The notes beneath the pieces were generated by a model. It worked only from the letters and a program-made list of their open reading frames with translations. It ran no database searches and was not told where the DNA came from. This document shows positions 24,416 to 34,300 of a stretch of DNA of 40,877 bases, piece after piece. This DNA comes from Proteobacteria bacterium UBA6920. GTDB taxonomy: Bacteria > Pseudomonadota > Gammaproteobacteria > SG8-11. The translations under genes were made by a program, and so were the position numbers. Positions within the stretch are counted from its first letter, which is position 1; each line of letters begins with the position of its first letter. The stretch spans positions 1 to 40,877 of the forward strand of contig DKAS01000047.1 of NCBI GenBank assembly GCA_002448875.1, read 5' to 3'.

Positions 24416-25666
24416 ATGCAGCAGATTCCGCGCGATTGGCCGTATTATGCGCCGGACGAAATCGAAGCGGTAGCGCAGGTACTGCGTTCAGGCAAGGTAA
24501 ACTACTGGACCGGGGAAGTCTGTCGACAATTCGAGCGTGAATTTGCCGCCGCCTGCCAGGTTAGATATGCGGTAGCAGTGAGTAACGGCACTACTGCGCT
24601 GGAGTTGGCGCTGCGTGCCGCGGGTATCGGCCCCGGTGACGACGTGATCGTTCCGTCACGAACTTTTGTTGCTACGGCGGACAGTGTCGCCAATTGTGGC
24701 GCCCGTCCGGTGTTTTCTGATGTGGACAAGCATTCGCAGAACTTGACTGCCCACACTATCAGGCAGGTGCTGACCGAGAAGACACGCGCCGTTATTGTCG
24801 TACATCTTGGCGGCTGGCCATGCGAAATGGATGCGATCAATAAGCTGGCGCGGGACAGGAATCTCCTGGTTGTTGAAGACTGCGCGCAGGCACATGGTGC
24901 GAAATACAAGGGGCGTCCGGTCGGGTCTCTCGGGCACGTCGCGGCATTTTCCTTTTGTCAGGACAAAATTATCAGCACCGGTGGTGAAGGCGGCATGCTG
25001 GTAACGGATGATGCCGAGATCTGGCGACGTGCCTGGTCATTCAAGGATCATGGTAAATCCTACGCCGCGGTCTACAGTAAGGAGAAACCTGCCGGTTTTC
25101 GCTGGGTACACGACAGTATAGGCACCAATTGGCGAATGACGGAGATGCAAGCGGCAATTGGCAGCTTGCAGCTGGCAAAATTGCCTCTGTGGCACAGGCG
25201 GCGTAGTCGAAATGCCGGGATCCTGTATCGCCTGTTGCGGGCGCAACCCGCGCTGAGAATGCCGATGCCGCCGGAGCATATTGAGCACGCATATTACAAA
25301 TATACGGTTTTTCTCAGGCCCAATCGCCTGCAGAAAGCCTGGAGCCGGGATCGCATACTGAGGGAGCTTACGGCGCAGGGTGTGCCGTGCCTGCTGGGAA
25401 TCAGTCCGGAAATCTATCAGGAAAAAGCATTTGATGGGACGGGCTGGCGACCGCCGCACCGGTTTCGCGTAGCGCGTATGCTGGGGGAAACCAGCTTGAC
25501 ATTTCTCGTGCATCCCACGCTCGGCGACAAAGACATGGAAAATATCGCAGCGGTCGTCAGTTCAGTCATGCAAGAGGCGACCAAGCCGCGAGCGCTGGAA
25601 GTTTTATACCGGATGCTGAATGCGCGCGCTATGGCGGGGCGAAGCAGGCGGCGCCATGTAATCTGA
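24416..25666 (+). CDS. DegT/DnrJ/EryC1/StrS sugar aminotransferase
   Basis: A PLP-dependent aminotransferase that converts a keto-sugar nucleotide to an amino sugar. Hallmarks: SGKVNYWTGEVCRQFEREFA near the N-terminus, SNGTTALELAL (PLP phosphate contact), VVEDCAQAHGAKYKG with the PLP-binding Asp, and FSFCQDKIISTGGEGG with the Schiff-base lysine (residue 184 from this start). NWRMTEMQAAIGSLQL is the dimer and active-site segment. ATG 24416 has GGGAG seven bases upstream; an in-frame GTG at 24383 would add eleven residues. Length is 416 residues. With the 4,6-dehydratase downstream it forms a PglF/PglE-like pair giving a UDP-4-amino-4,6-dideoxy-HexNAc (inference). It lies about 155 bases after the PglC-like gene. 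Confidence 0.9.
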   Translation: MQQIPRDWPYYAPDEIEAVAQVLRSGKVNYWTGEVCRQFEREFAAACQVRYAVAVSNGTTALELALRAAGIGPGDDVIVPSRTFVATADSVANCGARPVFSDVDKHSQNLTAHTIRQVLTEKTRAVIVVHLGGWPCEMDAINKLARDRNLLVVEDCAQAHGAKYKGRPVGSLGHVAAFSFCQDKIISTGGEGGMLVTDDAEIWRRAWSFKDHGKSYAAVYSKEKPAGFRWVHDSIGTNWRMTEMQAAIGSLQLAKLPLWHRRRSRNAGILYRLLRAQPALRMPMPPEHIEHAYYKYTVFLRPNRLQKAWSRDRILRELTAQGVPCLLGISPEIYQEKAFDGTGWRPPHRFRVARMLGETSLTFLVHPTLGDKDMENIAAVVSSVMQEATKPRALEVLYRMLNARAMAGRSRRRHVI

Positions 25667-25753
25667 TCGACCAGTGCGAGAGGCCAGGCGCGCAAACGGT
25701 GGGGCGCTCGCGGTGATGCATGTGGAGTAATAGTGCGCTGCATGGGAGGAAAA

Positions 25754-27727
25754 ATGCAGGACAAATATGTGTCACGATTGATCGTCAATTTTATCCAGCA
25801 CCCTATGTTGCATTGGCGGCGGCCGCTGATTATGCTTCTCGACGTGTTGTTGCTGCCTTTATCCTTGTGGATGGCCTGCATGCTGCAATTCGGTGTCTGG
25901 GTGCCGGACCGGCTGTTGCAGGTAAGCTGGGCCTTACCCGCTGTATTGGTGTTGGCAGTGCCTGTCTTCGTCCGCTTCGGTTTGTACCGGGCGGTGATGA
26001 TTTACATCGGCAGCCGGGCATTTTTCTCCATCGTAGTAGCAGTGACGCTGCACACTGCGACTGTGGTGCTTTTGATGTCCGTGTTCGCGCCGCAGGCATT
26101 GCCGTTGACGACGTTCGGAATTTACTGGCTGGTAACGCTTACCCTGGTGGGCGGCAGCAGAATGATAATTCGCGGAATTCTTTTGTGGCTTGGAAAATCC
26201 AGTCATCATGCGCGCAATGTGATCATTTATGGTGCCGGAGACGCGGGTGGCCAACTCGTCGAGGCGCTGCAAGTCGGTGTGCATTACCGGCCCATGGCGC
26301 TGGTCGATGACAATCCGGAATTACAGGGGACGGAAATCCAGGGGTTGCGAATCCATGACCCGCGCGAGCTTCCGCTGTTGGTAAAGAAATCGGGCGTTGG
26401 GGAAATATTGCTGGCAATGCCGTCGGTTTCCATGGAACGTCGCCGGCAAATCATGGACTATCTGCAACAGCTGAAGGTGCGCGTACGAACGGTTCCGGCC
26501 TTGGAGGACATCGTTGCGGGTCGGGCCAGGATAGACAGTTTGCGTGAAATCGATATTCGGGATATTCTCGGGCGCCCACCGGTTCCCCCGGATGAACAAC
26601 TGTTGACGCAGTGTGTCACCGGAAAAAGCGTGCTGGTCACCGGCGGCGGCGGATCCATAGGAGCGGAATTGTGCCGGCAAATACTCGCTTTGGCTCCTAA
26701 ACGCCTTATTCTTTATGAGTTGAGTGAATACAATCTATACACAATCGAAGCTGAATTGCGCAATCAACTCGCAGGATGGTCCGACGACATGGTTCGGCCG
26801 GAAATCATCCCATTGCTGGGTAACGTCACCAACGAAAAAAAAATGGAACTGGTGTTACGTACATTCAAAGTGCATACGGTTTATCATGCTGCAGCCTATA
26901 AGCATGTTCCCCTGGTTGAGTTCAATCCTATCGAAGGTGTAGTGAACAATGTTTTCGGTACCTGGTATGCTGCACGCGCCGCCGCCAGGGCCCGGGTCGA
27001 GACTTTCGTGTTGATATCCACCGACAAGGCGGTACGTCCGACCAATATTATGGGTGCAACCAAGAGACTTGCTGAGCTGGTTCTGCAGAGCCTGTTCCAT
27101 GAATCTCAGGGCAGCACCAGATTCTGCATGGTGCGTTTCGGTAATGTGCTGGATTCATCGGGGTCGGTTGTGCCGCTGTTCAGGCAGCAAATACGCAGCG
27201 GCGGGCCGATTACTCTGACCCACCCGAAGATGACCCGCTATTTCATGACCATCCCCGAATCGGCGCAACTGGTGATACAGGCGGGAGCCATGTGCAAGGG
27301 CGCGGACGTATTCGTGCTCGATATGGGGCAACCGATCGCTATTCAGCAGCTGGCCACCCGCATGATTGCGCTGAGCGGGTTGTCGATCAAGGATGAGGAA
27401 CACCCGCAAGGTGACATACGTATCGAAACCACCAAGATCCGGCCCGGTGAAAAGTTATATGAGGAGTTGCTGATCGGCGACAACATTACTCCGACCCAGC
27501 ACCCGCGTATTCTACGAGCCTGCGAGCATGAGCTGTCGGCAGAGGAAATAGACGCGACGCTGGCCGAGTTGCGAACGGCATGTGATCGCTTCGACAGCGA
27601 CGGCGCGCGACGCATCTTGATGGCGGCGATCAGAGAATATGAGCCGCAGTGTGGAATTGAGGATAAGGTGTGGTTGTCCAGCCGCGACACCGCGACCGCG
27701 ACCGTGGCCGCGACGATGATCAATTGA
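25754..27727 (+). CDS. FlaA1/CapD/WbpM-type nucleotide-sugar 4,6-dehydratase
   Basis: A 657-residue membrane-anchored SDR enzyme. Four hydrophobic segments lie at ~25-145, followed by a first Rossmann-like domain (NVIIYGAGDAGGQL). The catalytic SDR domain starts with TGGGGSIG at 296-303. The active site has ST at 422-423 and M433-x3-K437 (NIMGATK), the family's Met in place of the usual catalytic Tyr. Relatives such as PglF and WbpM remove water from UDP-GlcNAc to give UDP-4-keto-6-deoxy-HexNAc. ATG 25754 has GGGAGG five bases upstream and is preferred to the ATG at 25742 and the GTG at 25733. It is the last gene of the block-D operon, 87 bases after the aminotransferase. Whether the C5 epimer is produced cannot be told. 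Confidence 0.92.
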   Translation: MQDKYVSRLIVNFIQHPMLHWRRPLIMLLDVLLLPLSLWMACMLQFGVWVPDRLLQVSWALPAVLVLAVPVFVRFGLYRAVMIYIGSRAFFSIVVAVTLHTATVVLLMSVFAPQALPLTTFGIYWLVTLTLVGGSRMIIRGILLWLGKSSHHARNVIIYGAGDAGGQLVEALQVGVHYRPMALVDDNPELQGTEIQGLRIHDPRELPLLVKKSGVGEILLAMPSVSMERRRQIMDYLQQLKVRVRTVPALEDIVAGRARIDSLREIDIRDILGRPPVPPDEQLLTQCVTGKSVLVTGGGGSIGAELCRQILALAPKRLILYELSEYNLYTIEAELRNQLAGWSDDMVRPEIIPLLGNVTNEKKMELVLRTFKVHTVYHAAAYKHVPLVEFNPIEGVVNNVFGTWYAARAAARARVETFVLISTDKAVRPTNIMGATKRLAELVLQSLFHESQGSTRFCMVRFGNVLDSSGSVVPLFRQQIRSGGPITLTHPKMTRYFMTIPESAQLVIQAGAMCKGADVFVLDMGQPIAIQQLATRMIALSGLSIKDEEHPQGDIRIETTKIRPGEKLYEELLIGDNITPTQHPRILRACEHELSAEEIDATLAELRTACDRFDSDGARRILMAAIREYEPQCGIEDKVWLSSRDTATATVAATMIN

Positions 27728-27752
27728 GTTAGACAGTGCCTGAAAGGTGAAA

Positions 27753-27779
27753 GCGGGGTGACGCGAAAGCGCACCCCGC
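27753..27779. terminator. Strong GC hairpin with GAAA tetraloop between convergent genes
   Basis: GCGGGGTG at 27753-27760 pairs with CACCCCGC at 27772-27779. Inside, CGC and GCG extend the stem around a GAAA (GNRA) tetraloop with one bulged A. It lies 25 bases after the dehydratase stop and 9 bases after the vWA gene stop on the other strand. There is no T tract, so it may act as a 3' end stabiliser or a bidirectional, Rho-assisted stop. Confidence 0.5.
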
Positions 27780-27788
27780 GAAGTCCGA

Positions 27789-28847
27789 CTATGGCGCCAC
27801 CCTGCAGAATTCATCCAAGGGAAGAGAGACTGGAATTTCCTGATTGTCCAGATTGATGACGACCTCATGATCAGTGTATAAAGTCTCCGCCGCCAGGGTA
27901 AACTTGACGATATGATTCAGCGATTGCGCCCATTGATTGACTTCACTCTTGATGTTTTCCGGTTTGTTTACCTGGACTACGGCGCCATTCTTGCCTGCGA
28001 GACTCTGCAGCGTGTTGTAGTCCGCGTTGCTTGTGCCCAGCATGATGGTAAACGTTTGGCTGCTCGCGACCAGATCCGCCAGTGTTTTGATGTCGGTATA
28101 CAATTTAGGCGACTGCGGCTGCGGATTCTCCTTGCCGTCGGAAAATACAACCATCATATGTGCCGGCCGGCAACGCTCGATCAGGCCATCCCCCGGCGTG
28201 GTTCGGGTTCCCACCACGCTGCTGCTGCCCAGTAGCGCAAACCCTATCGTGTCATACAAAGCGGTACCATTGCGCCAGATTTTGTCGTCCAGGCGGGTGG
28301 CCGCGACCAGACTGTCGAAATGCGTCGCTCCGTCGGTCCAGTCTATTTCCAGATGATAGGTGTCAGAAAAATTGATGATTTGCGCTTCATACAGCCGTGG
28401 CAGGCTGGACAGTATCATTACGTAGACGTCGCTGACTGACTCGAGAGCGCTGTCCTCAATACTGCCCGAGTAATCGGTTATCAATGATAACGACAAAATC
28501 TTGTCATTGTTGCCGACGCTGGGTAGCACGGGGTCGATCGTCAAGAGTGCATCGTCCGAGGTATACACTACCGAGCTAATCTCGGATGTGACTGTCACCG
28601 TCGCTTTTTGCAACTCAACATAAGTCAATGGCTCACCATTGGCATCGGTGCCGTTGACATAAAACACCAGATTGTTGTCTTTGTCGATCTGCGAGCCGAT
28701 GATAAACAACTTGCTTGTCAGTGTATTTTTTGGGTGGAATTTCGAGTCGTCCGCGCAGGAAGCCAGTGTCAGGGCGAGCAACGCCGTTATCGAAAAAACG
28801 CCTACTTTCGCTAACAAAGGACCACAGTTTCGATATATAGAGTTCAT
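27789..28847 (-). CDS. von Willebrand factor A domain lipoprotein
   Basis: A 352-residue predicted lipoprotein. The signal ends at LASC, with acylated Cys31, followed by Ala-Asp-Asp; the Asp at +3 leaves outer-membrane sorting uncertain. A short beta-rich region comes before the vWA domain. The MIDAS metal site is visible: DYSGS with D125, the later Thr in NGTALYDT, and FSDGKEN with its Asp. The vWA domain binds partners through Mg2+, so a protein-protein or matrix-binding role on the cell surface is plausible. It is a single gene, tail to tail with the dehydratase and head to head with tadA. The ribosome site AAGGAG seven bases before ATG 28847 is near ideal. The partner is unknown. Confidence 0.8.
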   Translation of the reverse strand: MNSIYRNCGPLLAKVGVFSITALLALTLASCADDSKFHPKNTLTSKLFIIGSQIDKDNNLVFYVNGTDANGEPLTYVELQKATVTVTSEISSVVYTSDDALLTIDPVLPSVGNNDKILSLSLITDYSGSIEDSALESVSDVYVMILSSLPRLYEAQIINFSDTYHLEIDWTDGATHFDSLVAATRLDDKIWRNGTALYDTIGFALLGSSSVVGTRTTPGDGLIERCRPAHMMVVFSDGKENPQPQSPKLYTDIKTLADLVASSQTFTIMLGTSNADYNTLQSLAGKNGAVVQVNKPENIKSEVNQWAQSLNHIVKFTLAAETLYTDHEVVINLDNQEIPVSLPLDEFCRVAP

Positions 28848-28864
28848 GGCGCATCTCCTTTATA

Positions 28865-28880
28865 GTCTCCTCCGGGAGAC
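28865..28880 (-). promoter_or_regulatory. Leader hairpin ahead of the vWA lipoprotein gene
   Basis: GTCTCC at 28865-28870 and GGAGAC at 28875-28880 pair around a four-base loop. The hairpin ends four bases before the AAGGAG ribosome site (28860-28855, minus strand). It may stabilise the transcript or affect ribosome access. A TATACT -10-like hexamer lies at 28903-28898 without a clear -35. Confidence 0.35.
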
Positions 28881-29038
28881 CATCTAAACTCAATTCAAGT
28901 ATAAATAGAAAATAAGAGCCTGATCATAAGGTAAAATGCGGATAGAGCCCGCGCTATTCCGGCTTGTCTTCAGGAGGGAAAAGCGCGCGGTTTCCGCTAT
29001 GATACGAGGCGATTTTTCGGGAAGGGAGTTTGGTCGTC

Positions 29039-29509
29039 GTGATTGAGCCAGCAGACCACGATCGAGATACGATTTTTATGCAGCGCGCCCTGGCACTGGC
29101 AGTGCGGGCGGAGAACGAAAATGAAGTTCCGGTGGGCGCCTTGGTCGTGTACCAGGGGCAAGTTATTGCCGAAGCCTGGAATCGCCCCCGGGCTAGTCAT
29201 GATCCGACAGCCCATGCCGAAGTTCTGGCGCTGCGCGCTGCCGGCACGGTATTGGATAACTACCGCCTGCCGGGAGCGGAGCTCTATGTGACGTTGGAGC
29301 CTTGCGCCATGTGTGTTGGCGCCATGGTGCACGCGCGCATCGCGCGCCTGGTTTATGGAGCGAGCGATGCTAAAACCGGCGCCCTGGGCGGCAGTTTCAA
29401 CTTGCTGGCCGAAGGCCGGTTCAATCATCAAATCCAGGTGGCGGGCGGGGTGTTGGCGGCGCCCTGTGGCGCGGTTCTGACCGCGTTTTTCCAGCGGCGG
29501 CGCAGTTGA
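29039..29509 (+). CDS. tadA: tRNA adenosine(34) deaminase TadA
   Basis: This enzyme deaminates A34 to inosine in the anticodon of tRNA-Arg(ACG), an essential reaction in most bacteria. Zinc-site motifs are complete: the HAE triad (DPTAHAEVLALRAAG, catalytic Glu) and PCAMC (TLEPCAMCVGAMVHARIARLVYGA). The helix MQRALALAVRAENENEVPVGALVV opens the fold. GTG 29039, with GAAGGGAG about ten bases upstream, is preferred to the TTG at 29030. Length is ~156 residues. It is tail to tail with mltF, ten bases apart. The tadA/mltF neighbourhood is familiar in gammaproteobacteria, which supports the organism assignment. Confidence 0.95.
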   Translation: MIEPADHDRDTIFMQRALALAVRAENENEVPVGALVVYQGQVIAEAWNRPRASHDPTAHAEVLALRAAGTVLDNYRLPGAELYVTLEPCAMCVGAMVHARIARLVYGASDAKTGALGGSFNLLAEGRFNHQIQVAGGVLAAPCGAVLTAFFQRRRS

Positions 29510-29519
29510 GGGGCGTGGG

Positions 29520-30905
29520 TTAGAGTGCGGGATTGGCTACATCCAGCTGACCCATGACGATCTTTCTGTCGCTCATCCAGACCAGCAGGTCGTAATAGGC
29601 GCGAATGGTCTGCACGTAGGTAACGGCTTCGTCGCCGCGGGCATAGCCAAACGGCACTTTCATATACCATTTCTTGTCACGCAACAGGGGCAGTGTTTCT
29701 TTGACATGGGTCCATAAATTGGGGTTGTCACCCCGTACCCGGGTCAGGTTGCGCGCGTCTTCCAGGTGGCCGATGCCGACGTTATAGGCGGCGAGAGCGA
29801 ACCAGGTGCGATCCGGTTCCTCGATTTCCGCCGGCAGCTGTTTCAACAGCTGTTCCATGTAGCGACTGCCGCCATAGACGCTTTGCCAGGCGTCGGTGCG
29901 GGTGCCTACCCCCAGTTCCTGGGCGGTGCTGCGGGTGAGCATCATCAGACCTTCCACGCCGGTGGCCGAGCGGGCGTCCGGGTTCCACAGGGATTCCTGG
30001 TAACTCATGGCCGCCAGCAATCGCCAGTCGATATTGGTGTCCTGGCCGGCGAGTTCGAACATGGCCTGGTACTGACCCAGACGAGAGTTGACATGGGTCA
30101 TGAACAACTGCCAGCGTCCATAATTGAGGTAATCGGCATGTCCGTAATAGCGCTCGATCAGCCGATCCAGCTCGCCGTTGTCACGGATTTCGTTGAAAAA
30201 ACGATAGGCGGCATCGTGCAGGCTGTAGTCGAAGGCGTAGGAGAATGCCCAGGCCAGCGGCTGCGGCTGGGTAAGATCAAAAGCCACGCTGAGTTCCGGG
30301 AAGAAACGCTGGTTGAGGGCCACTTCGTTGGAGTCGGCGACGGTATAGTCGATCAGGGAATCGTTGACCAGCCCCATCAGCTCGCTGGTTTCCAGGTTCT
30401 GATTTTCATTCCAGGTGAGCTGAGGGTGCTCGCGATGCAGGGCCCGCAGATTTTCCGCGTGGTTGCTATAGGCTTCCACTTCCAGGGTGGCGTCATGCAG
30501 ACCGGTCAAGGATACCGGTCGCTTACCCGAGGATTTGCGGTACACCAGCTGCTGGGTGATGAACTGGTATGAGGGACCGAAGCGCACTTGCAGAGCGCGC
30601 GAGTTGGTAACGGCCAGGCCGGCGGCGGCCAGATCGGCCTTATTATCTATAACTGATTTAAGGGATTCATTGGTGTTACTGGCCACGCTCAGATCGAGTT
30701 TGACACCAAGGTAGTCGGCGAACATCTTCGCCAGGTCATATTCGAACCCGGCGGCTCCCTGGGGGCCGACATAATAGGTGGTGGGCCCTTGCCGGGTGAC
30801 GACACGTAGCTCGCCCCGTTCCTGAATTTGCTGCAGTTGGGTTTTGCCTGCATCGCAGGCAACGAGCAAAAGACAGCCGAGAAAATAGAAAACTGGGCGC
30901 AACAC
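29520..30905 (-). CDS. mltF: Membrane-bound lytic murein transglycosylase F
   Basis: A 461-residue lipoprotein (lipobox LVAC, Cys17) with two domains. At ~25-260 is a solute-binding-protein type 3 domain (GELRVVTRQGPTTYYVGPQGAAGFEYDLAKMFADYL) acting as a regulatory module. At ~285-450 is an SLT domain with the catalytic Glu in AAMSYQESLWNPDARSATGVEGLMML and the AYNVGIGHLEDARNL motif. It cleaves the MurNAc-GlcNAc bond with formation of the 1,6-anhydro product, at the inner face of the outer membrane. The GTG start at 30905 has AAGGA five bases upstream. Length and order match MltF well. Confidence 0.95.
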   Translation of the reverse strand: MLRPVFYFLGCLLLVACDAGKTQLQQIQERGELRVVTRQGPTTYYVGPQGAAGFEYDLAKMFADYLGVKLDLSVASNTNESLKSVIDNKADLAAAGLAVTNSRALQVRFGPSYQFITQQLVYRKSSGKRPVSLTGLHDATLEVEAYSNHAENLRALHREHPQLTWNENQNLETSELMGLVNDSLIDYTVADSNEVALNQRFFPELSVAFDLTQPQPLAWAFSYAFDYSLHDAAYRFFNEIRDNGELDRLIERYYGHADYLNYGRWQLFMTHVNSRLGQYQAMFELAGQDTNIDWRLLAAMSYQESLWNPDARSATGVEGLMMLTRSTAQELGVGTRTDAWQSVYGGSRYMEQLLKQLPAEIEEPDRTWFALAAYNVGIGHLEDARNLTRVRGDNPNLWTHVKETLPLLRDKKWYMKVPFGYARGDEAVTYVQTIRAYYDLLVWMSDRKIVMGQLDVANPAL

Positions 30906-31353
30906 ACGTATCCTTATGCTCGTAACTGGCTGATTATTTTACTAAAGTCGGCTGAAGAAGGGGACAATTTTCTTTTCGTTATATATTAATAACTTATTCC
31001 TTAAAAGCGCACGTAAAGGGTGGGTAAAAGGCCTGGAATCGTTGGGTCCTGCGGCCTAATATCAATATGAAGGAGGTGTTTACTATTTTCTGGACTATAC
31101 TACCCTGGAGATTCACTAAATAAAGTGTAAAAAAGAAATCTACCAAAAAATTATGCCCCGTTGGCCTGCCACTGACTTAAGTACCAGTGAGAAAAGTAAA
31201 AGAAACATGAATTATTAATAAGATACCTGCAATTCGTCGCTAGCAATCCGACAATACATGGAGATGTAACAACGGTGTTACCTGATGTTCACTACCGAGG
31301 GGATGTGTGCCCGATTCGGTGAGACCCAGACTGCGGCTTATTTAACGTAAGAT
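30906..31353. other. 448-base AT-rich divergent region (mltF / sensor kinase)
   Basis: No gene longer than about 20 codons is supported. The stretch 30940-31260 is clearly AT-richer than its surroundings. It contains an imperfect inverted repeat at 31170-31189 (CACTG/CAGTG around an ACTTAAGT core) and GTAACA/TGTTAC at 31266-31281. An AAGGAGGTG at 31070-31078 resembles a perfect ribosome site, but no normal start codon follows at proper spacing. No confident -35/-10 pair was found. Confidence 0.4.
31266..31281. promoter_or_regulatory. Inverted repeat upstream of the sensor kinase
   Basis: GTAACA at 31266-31271 and TGTTAC at 31276-31281 are separated by four bases, about 70 bases before the kinase start. 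It is a possible operator or leader hairpin; no consensus is recognised. Confidence 0.3.
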
Positions 31354-34300
31354 ATGACGGAAAAAAGTCTACGAGCTTCGGACAAAATCGCCCTGCTGCA
31401 GGAGCAGTTCCGCCTGCTCATTCCTTCCCGCATTGAAGAGCTGAAAACCCTGTGGAGCGATTTACTGGCGTCTGATAGCCATGAAAAGCTAGTTGAAATG
31501 CAGCGCAAGGCGCATTCCCTTGCCGGCTCCGCGGGTACCTTCGGTGCCCCCCTGGTGAGCAGCCAGGCCCGGGGACTGGATACGGCACTGCGCGCCGTTC
31601 TGGCTGAAAACCGCAGTTTCAGCAGGATTGAACAGGAATATATTCTCGGCTGCTTGCAAAAACTGCATGAGATCGGTCTGGTGGAAGCCAGCAGCCAGGC
31701 AGCCACCGATGAGCGTGTCGTTGCCGAACAACTCAGCAATCGCCTGATCTACGTGGTCGATGACGATCCCGTGGTGGTCATGGGGCTGGTATCCGTGCTC
31801 GAAACCAAAGGCTTCGCCGTTACTACCATGGAAACCGCGGAAGAGTTCCGCGATGCTTATGCGCAGCGTAAGCCGGCGGTGGTTATTATCGACCTGCAAC
31901 TGGCCACGGGCGCGGGTGCGCTGTTGGACTTGCTGCATCACGATGCCTTACGGCCGCCCGTCGTGTGTTTATCCGCGCAATTGGATATGGTCGCCAGGCT
32001 GCTGGCCGTGCGTACCGGCGTCAAACGTTTCCTCGCTAAACCGGTGGATGAGACGCAGCTGTTGCGGGCGGTGTACAGCGTGTTGAATCATGTGATCGAT
32101 CAACCCTACCGGGTGTTGATTGTCGATGATGACGTGGAACTGGCGGCCTATTACCGAGCTTTGTTGACCGAGGCCGGTATTCAGGTGCGGACCGTCGCCG
32201 ATCCGTACCAGGTGCTGGCCTTGATGAAGGAATTCAAACCGGAGTTGCTGTTGCTCGACGTCTTCATGCCGGGTTCTACGGGTCTGGAGTTGGCCGCTGT
32301 GCTGCGGCAAGACGACGAGAATGCCGGATTGCCGATAATCTTCCTGTCGTCGGAGGAAAAGATCGACAAGCAAATGGCCGCACTTAATCTGGGTGGCGAT
32401 GATTTTATCAGCAAACCGGTCCTGCCCGCGCATCTGCTGCAGGCGGTGACCGCGCGCCTCAAGCGCAGTCGCCGCATCAACGAACTCAATCTGGAACTGG
32501 CCCGCGCGTTCAAGCAAACCAGCACCCTGCGCGAGGCGATGGAGCGTCATGACCTGGTGAGTGTCACCGATGTCGATGGCACCATCACCTATGCCAATGA
32601 TAATTTCTGCCGGGTCAGCGGTTATCAGCGCGAGGAACTGGTCGGCAAGAGTCACCGTATCGTCAACTCCGGGCACCACAGCCGGGAGTTTTTTCGGGAG
32701 ATGTGGGATACCATCAGCCATGGCCGGGTCTGGCGTGGCACCTTGTGCAATCGTACCAAATCCGGTGAGTACTACTGGGTGGAGTCGACCATCGTGCCGT
32801 TTTTCGACGCCAATGGCCTGCCATACCAGTACGTTTCGATCCGTACCGACATCACCCCGCTGAAGAAGGTCGAAGCGGAGTTGCGGGAAAGCCGCCAGCG
32901 TTTAAGTCTCAGCCAGACATTTGCCCATATGGGGACCTGGGATCTGGATACCGGCAGTTACCAGCTGCATCTGGCCGATACTGCCGCGCCGCTGTTCGGC
33001 CTGCGGCGCGAAGCACAGCGGTTGCCCTTCAGGGATTTCCTGCAACATGTCCATCCGCAGGATGTGACGCGCTTGCTGGCCGCCATCGACGCGAGCAAGC
33101 TCGGCGGCGGCGAATACAGGGTGGAGTACCGCTATTATTGGCCGGATAGCAGCGAACACTGGCTGGAAGGCCGGGGGGATGTAAGCGCGGATCCGGTCGG
33201 CGGCGTGCACCTGCTGGGCATGGTGCAGGATATAAGCGAACGCAAGGTGATGGAACGTGATATCGAGCAGCAACGTCAGTTGCTCGCTCTGCTGCGCAAC
33301 GGCATGAGTATGTTCATGGCCGCCGAGGAGTTCGCCGGTGTCGTGCAGTACCTGCTGCGCGGCCTGATGGAGATTACCGGCAGTTCGCTGGGCTTGATGG
33401 GCGAGGTCAGTGACGCGGGCGCAGGCGCGGCCGAGTTGCATATTCATGCCTTGTTGCAGGTGCAGGCTGCCGGCGAGTCGCCGCGGTCGCTGCCGTTGCC
33501 GGTCGGCGACGAGATCCGGCAACGGTTACAGCCGGTGTACCGACCCGTGTTGCAATACCGACAGGTGTTGATCGGCAACGCGCTGGCCGTTGGCGTATTG
33601 CGGGACGATGGCGGGCAGGATGAGGAAATCGGCAACTTTCTTACGGTGCCGGTGTTTTACGCCGAGCGCTTCGTCGGATTATTCAGCTTGATGAATCGCG
33701 AAGGTGGTTTTGGCGACGAGGTAATAGAGTTGCTGCAGCCGTTTACCGCCAGCTACGGCGTGCTGATTCAAGCCCAGCGGGCGCAGGAGCGCGAGCAGCT
33801 GATCCGACAGGAACTGGTGGTGGCGCGGGATGCCGCGGAGCGTGCCAACCGATTGAAAAGCCAGTTCCTGCATGGCGTCAGCCATGAGCTGCGCACGCCG
33901 CTGAACGCGATTCTTGGTTTTGGCCAGCTGTTGCTGGGGGATACCGCAGCGGGATTATCGGCGGATCAGCAGGAAAATATCGCTGAGATACTCAGCGCCG
34001 GTCAGCATTTATTGCACCTGATCGATGACATTCTGGATCTGGCGAGAATCGAGGCGGGCAAGATCGGGCTGCGTATGAGTATTGTCGAGCTGCAGCCGGT
34101 GATAAAGACCGTTTTGGTGCTGATGGGGCCGTTGGCCGCGGCGCGGCAGGTAGCGCTGCAGTGTGCGTCGGAGGAGTTTGCCGGACACTATGTCTGGGCG
34201 GACGCCGTTCGTCTGAAGCAGATTCTGATCAATCTTCTGTCCAACGCCATCAAGTACAATAAACCCGGCGGGGTGGTTGAACTGCATTGCCGGCCAATGT

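Noticed and set aside
29766..30572. 268-codon plus-strand open frame opposite mltF
   Set aside because: It is antisense to a confidently identified mltF and has no protein-like motifs.
31067..31123. 18-codon plus-strand frame with an internal AAGGAGGTG in the mltF/kinase gap
   Set aside because: The ribosome-like site lies inside the frame and no ATG, GTG or TTG follows it at workable spacing; probably chance in AT-rich DNA.
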